NCBI GenBank assembly: GCA_029250425.1
Contig: JAQXFF010000310.1
Location: 1-15,076, forward strand
Length of the DNA stretch: 15,076 bases
From: Candidatus Thalassarchaeaceae archaeon
Lineage (GTDB): Archaea; Thermoplasmatota; Poseidoniia; Poseidoniales; Thalassarchaeaceae
Reading direction: 5' to 3'
Both the position numbers and the translations under genes were made by a program. Under the pieces are notes generated by a model. That model saw only the letters and a list, made by a program, of their open reading frames with translations. It was not told the DNA's origin and did not search any database. Shown in pieces: positions 13,660 to 15,076 of the stretch; within the stretch, counting starts at the first letter, position 1, and each line of letters opens with the position of its first letter.

Positions 13660-14796
13660 ATGGAGACCTTTGTCACCATTGAGCGTGCATTACAAATCGT
13701 TCGTAAAACCCCCATTCAATCCACCACGGAAACCATATCGTTGGATCAAGGGCACAATCGAATTCTCTCCAAAGATCTACAATCCAAGGTAGACGACCCC
13801 GCGTTCGACAATTCAGCCATGGATGGGTGGGCCGTTCGTAGTGAAGACACCACCAGGGTCGAGATTGGAGTGACGACTGCAGGCGAAGCATCATCTGAGA
13901 TAGGGGAAGGTGAAGCGATCCGAATCATGACAGGTGCATCCATTCCAAAAGGCGCCGACGCGATCGTCATGGTTGAGGACGGTATCAACGGCAAAGCTCA
14001 CACGAATTTCATTCGGAAACGTGGAGAAAATTTGCGCCAAGGAGAAACCACCCTCACATCCGGCCAAGTCATGACGCCTGCCGCCATATCTCTAGCCGCC
14101 ACCATGGGGCACAACACCATCCCCGTTCGTTCACGACCAAAGGTCGTAGTCATCAGTACAGGCGACGAATTGATCTCACCTGGAAGTGAATTGAAAGAAG
14201 GCCAAATCTACGAATCAAACTCATATGGATTGTGTGCATTATTGGAAAAAATAGGATGTAAACCCATACGCCACGAGGTTGTAGAGGACACGATGGATGG
14301 ACTTCGAAACGCACTGAATTCGATTGATTGTGACGTAATAATAACCAGTGGCGGCGTCAGTATGGGTGACCACGATTACGTTCGTAAATTGATGGAGGAG
14401 GAAGGCACCATCCATTTTTGGAAAGTTGCAATGAGGCCAGGTGGCCCACCATTGTTTGGCACATGGAATGGAATACCACTATTCGGATTACCTGGAAATC
14501 CAGTCAGCAGCCACCTTGTATTTTCACTACTGGTTGCACCATGGATATCCCCCGAAATTCAATTGGCCAAAGAGGTCAAAGTTCGAATGAAAAATCAAGT
14601 GAAGGGCGCCCCATCCAAAGTCTGCCTACGGCGAATACAAATTTCCACCGTAGGAGACGAACTCGTTGCAACCACACACACACACCAGGGTAGTGGTAAT
14701 ATCCATTCTATGGTCGCCCACAATGGAGTAACATACCTCCCACCAGATACGGGGGCAGATGTTGGTGACACAATCCAAGCCTTATGGTTTCAATAA
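13660..14796 (+). CDS. moeA: Molybdopterin molybdenumtransferase MoeA
   Basis: 378 aa, slightly shorter than the usual 390-410 aa. It inserts molybdate (or tungstate) into adenylylated molybdopterin, the last step of molybdenum/tungsten cofactor synthesis, in the cytoplasm. Motifs in order: DNSAMDGWAV (50-59), RIMTGASIPKGADAIVMVED (88-107), RGENLRQ (121-127), STGDEL (166-171), ESNSY (185-189), TSGGVSMGDHDY (229-240), KVAMRPGGP (255-263) and GLPGNPVSS (276-284). The C-terminal domain IV (about 305-378) is beta-rich and ends in GDTIQALWFQ. There is no PBP-like extension, which many archaeal MoeA proteins carry. The ATG at 13660 follows a C-rich leader without Shine-Dalgarno. Confidence 0.95.
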   Translation: METFVTIERALQIVRKTPIQSTTETISLDQGHNRILSKDLQSKVDDPAFDNSAMDGWAVRSEDTTRVEIGVTTAGEASSEIGEGEAIRIMTGASIPKGADAIVMVEDGINGKAHTNFIRKRGENLRQGETTLTSGQVMTPAAISLAATMGHNTIPVRSRPKVVVISTGDELISPGSELKEGQIYESNSYGLCALLEKIGCKPIRHEVVEDTMDGLRNALNSIDCDVIITSGGVSMGDHDYVRKLMEEEGTIHFWKVAMRPGGPPLFGTWNGIPLFGLPGNPVSSHLVFSLLVAPWISPEIQLAKEVKVRMKNQVKGAPSKVCLRRIQISTVGDELVATTHTHQGSGNIHSMVAHNGVTYLPPDTGADVGDTIQALWFQ

Positions 14797-14810
14797 ATGA
14801 TATTGGACGA

Positions 14811-14820
14811 CTATACTTAA
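14811..14820 (+). promoter_or_regulatory. TATA-like box before the small membrane ORF
   Basis: CTATACTTAA lies 38-47 bases upstream of the ATG at 14858. A start about 25 bases downstream would leave a leader of roughly 15-20 bases. Confidence 0.4.
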
Positions 14821-14857
14821 TTGCAACAAAAAGTAAATACCACTCTTTTCAATCAAC

Positions 14858-14965
14858 ATGAGTGATACGATGAAGCAACGAGCCCCATACCTGGCCACAT
14901 GGCTTGTTTTTCTAATGATTTCTTCAGTAATGTTGATGATTTTTTTCCGTCGTTCTGATTGGTGA
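14858..14965 (+). CDS. Very small single-TM protein (35 aa)
   Basis: The frame reads MSDTMKQRAPYLATWLVFLM, then ISSVMLMIFFRRSDW and a TGA stop. One hydrophobic helix (about 11-30) sits between a polar N-terminus and a basic RR near the end, the plan of a single-pass microprotein. A TATA-like box is well placed upstream, but there is no Shine-Dalgarno. Its last 42 bases overlap the tail of a minus-strand open frame (14924-15076), so at least one of the two may not be real. No family recognised. Confidence 0.4.
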   Translation: MSDTMKQRAPYLATWLVFLMISSVMLMIFFRRSDW

Positions 14966-15076
14966 ATCTGATTGGCTAACTCTTGCCGATGTGTCTAGTG
15001 TTTGAATCTCGGCCTCATCTTCAAGAATTGGTATTTCAACAATATCATCGGTAGGGGAATAAATCATCAACATTAC
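14924..15076 (-). CDS. C-terminal tail of an unidentified protein entering from the right edge
   Basis: A minus-strand frame runs from the right edge to a TGA at 14924-14926, 50 codons with no other stop. The visible part is acidic then polar (SPTDDIVEIPILEDEAEIQT followed by a Ser/Thr/His-rich end), like a disordered C-terminus. An ATG at 15071-15073 could also start a 49-residue ORF. Without the sequence to the right neither reading can be chosen, and it overlaps the small membrane ORF. Confidence 0.35.
   Translation of the reverse strand, partial: VMLMIYSPTDDIVEIPILEDEAEIQTLDTSARVSQSDSPIRTTEKNHQHY

Overview
The window reads as a compact archaeal chromosome segment, most probably from a marine Euryarchaeote of the Marine Group II (Poseidoniales, Thermoplasmatota) type. 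Direct support for archaea is the geranylgeranylglyceryl-phosphate synthase (first step of archaeal ether lipids), prefoldin alpha, ribosomal protein eL20/LX and a beta-CASP RNA nuclease. The large surface protease, membrane-tethered cupredoxin and moderate base composition suggest the marine group, but this placement is inference. Genes are packed: convergent stops abut or lie 8-9 bases apart, and several neighbours overlap by four bases (GTGA).

Layout. 1-2001: a translation/folding neighbourhood with prefoldin alpha (partial), a DoxX-like membrane protein and eL20 on the minus strand, interrupted by a plus-strand GlmU-like nucleotidyltransferase. 2089-8726: a plus-strand block holding a membrane-anchored subtilase-cyclophilin fusion, a MamK/MreB-like actin with a structured leader, a two-TM membrane protein, a cupredoxin, a long coiled-coil protein and an AT-rich shikimate-kinase-like P-loop kinase. 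8736-10555: a minus-strand run of ferredoxin, mini-Rossmann flavoprotein, GGGP synthase and a small membrane protein, which looks like an ether-lipid operon. 10556-10818: a divergent regulatory region with a TATA-like box and a perfect palindrome. 10819-12843: beta-CASP nuclease, zinc-ribbon protein and small membrane protein. 12852-13607: a TauE/SafE exporter on minus. 13660-14796: MoeA. 14797-15076: a tiny membrane ORF and the tail of a minus-strand ORF entering from the right edge.

Most interesting points: (i) an actin whose sequence, from memory, resembles the magnetosome filament protein MamK more than a generic MreB, followed 10 bases later by a membrane protein; (ii) a secreted protease and prolyl isomerase on one membrane-tethered chain; (iii) a ferredoxin/mini-flavoprotein/GGGP synthase operon; (iv) palindromes and hairpin pairs at gene leaders that look regulatory; (v) a change of strand composition near 10.6-10.9 kb. 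No rRNA, tRNA, CRISPR array, insertion sequence or integrase was seen. All family assignments are by reading motifs; no search was run.
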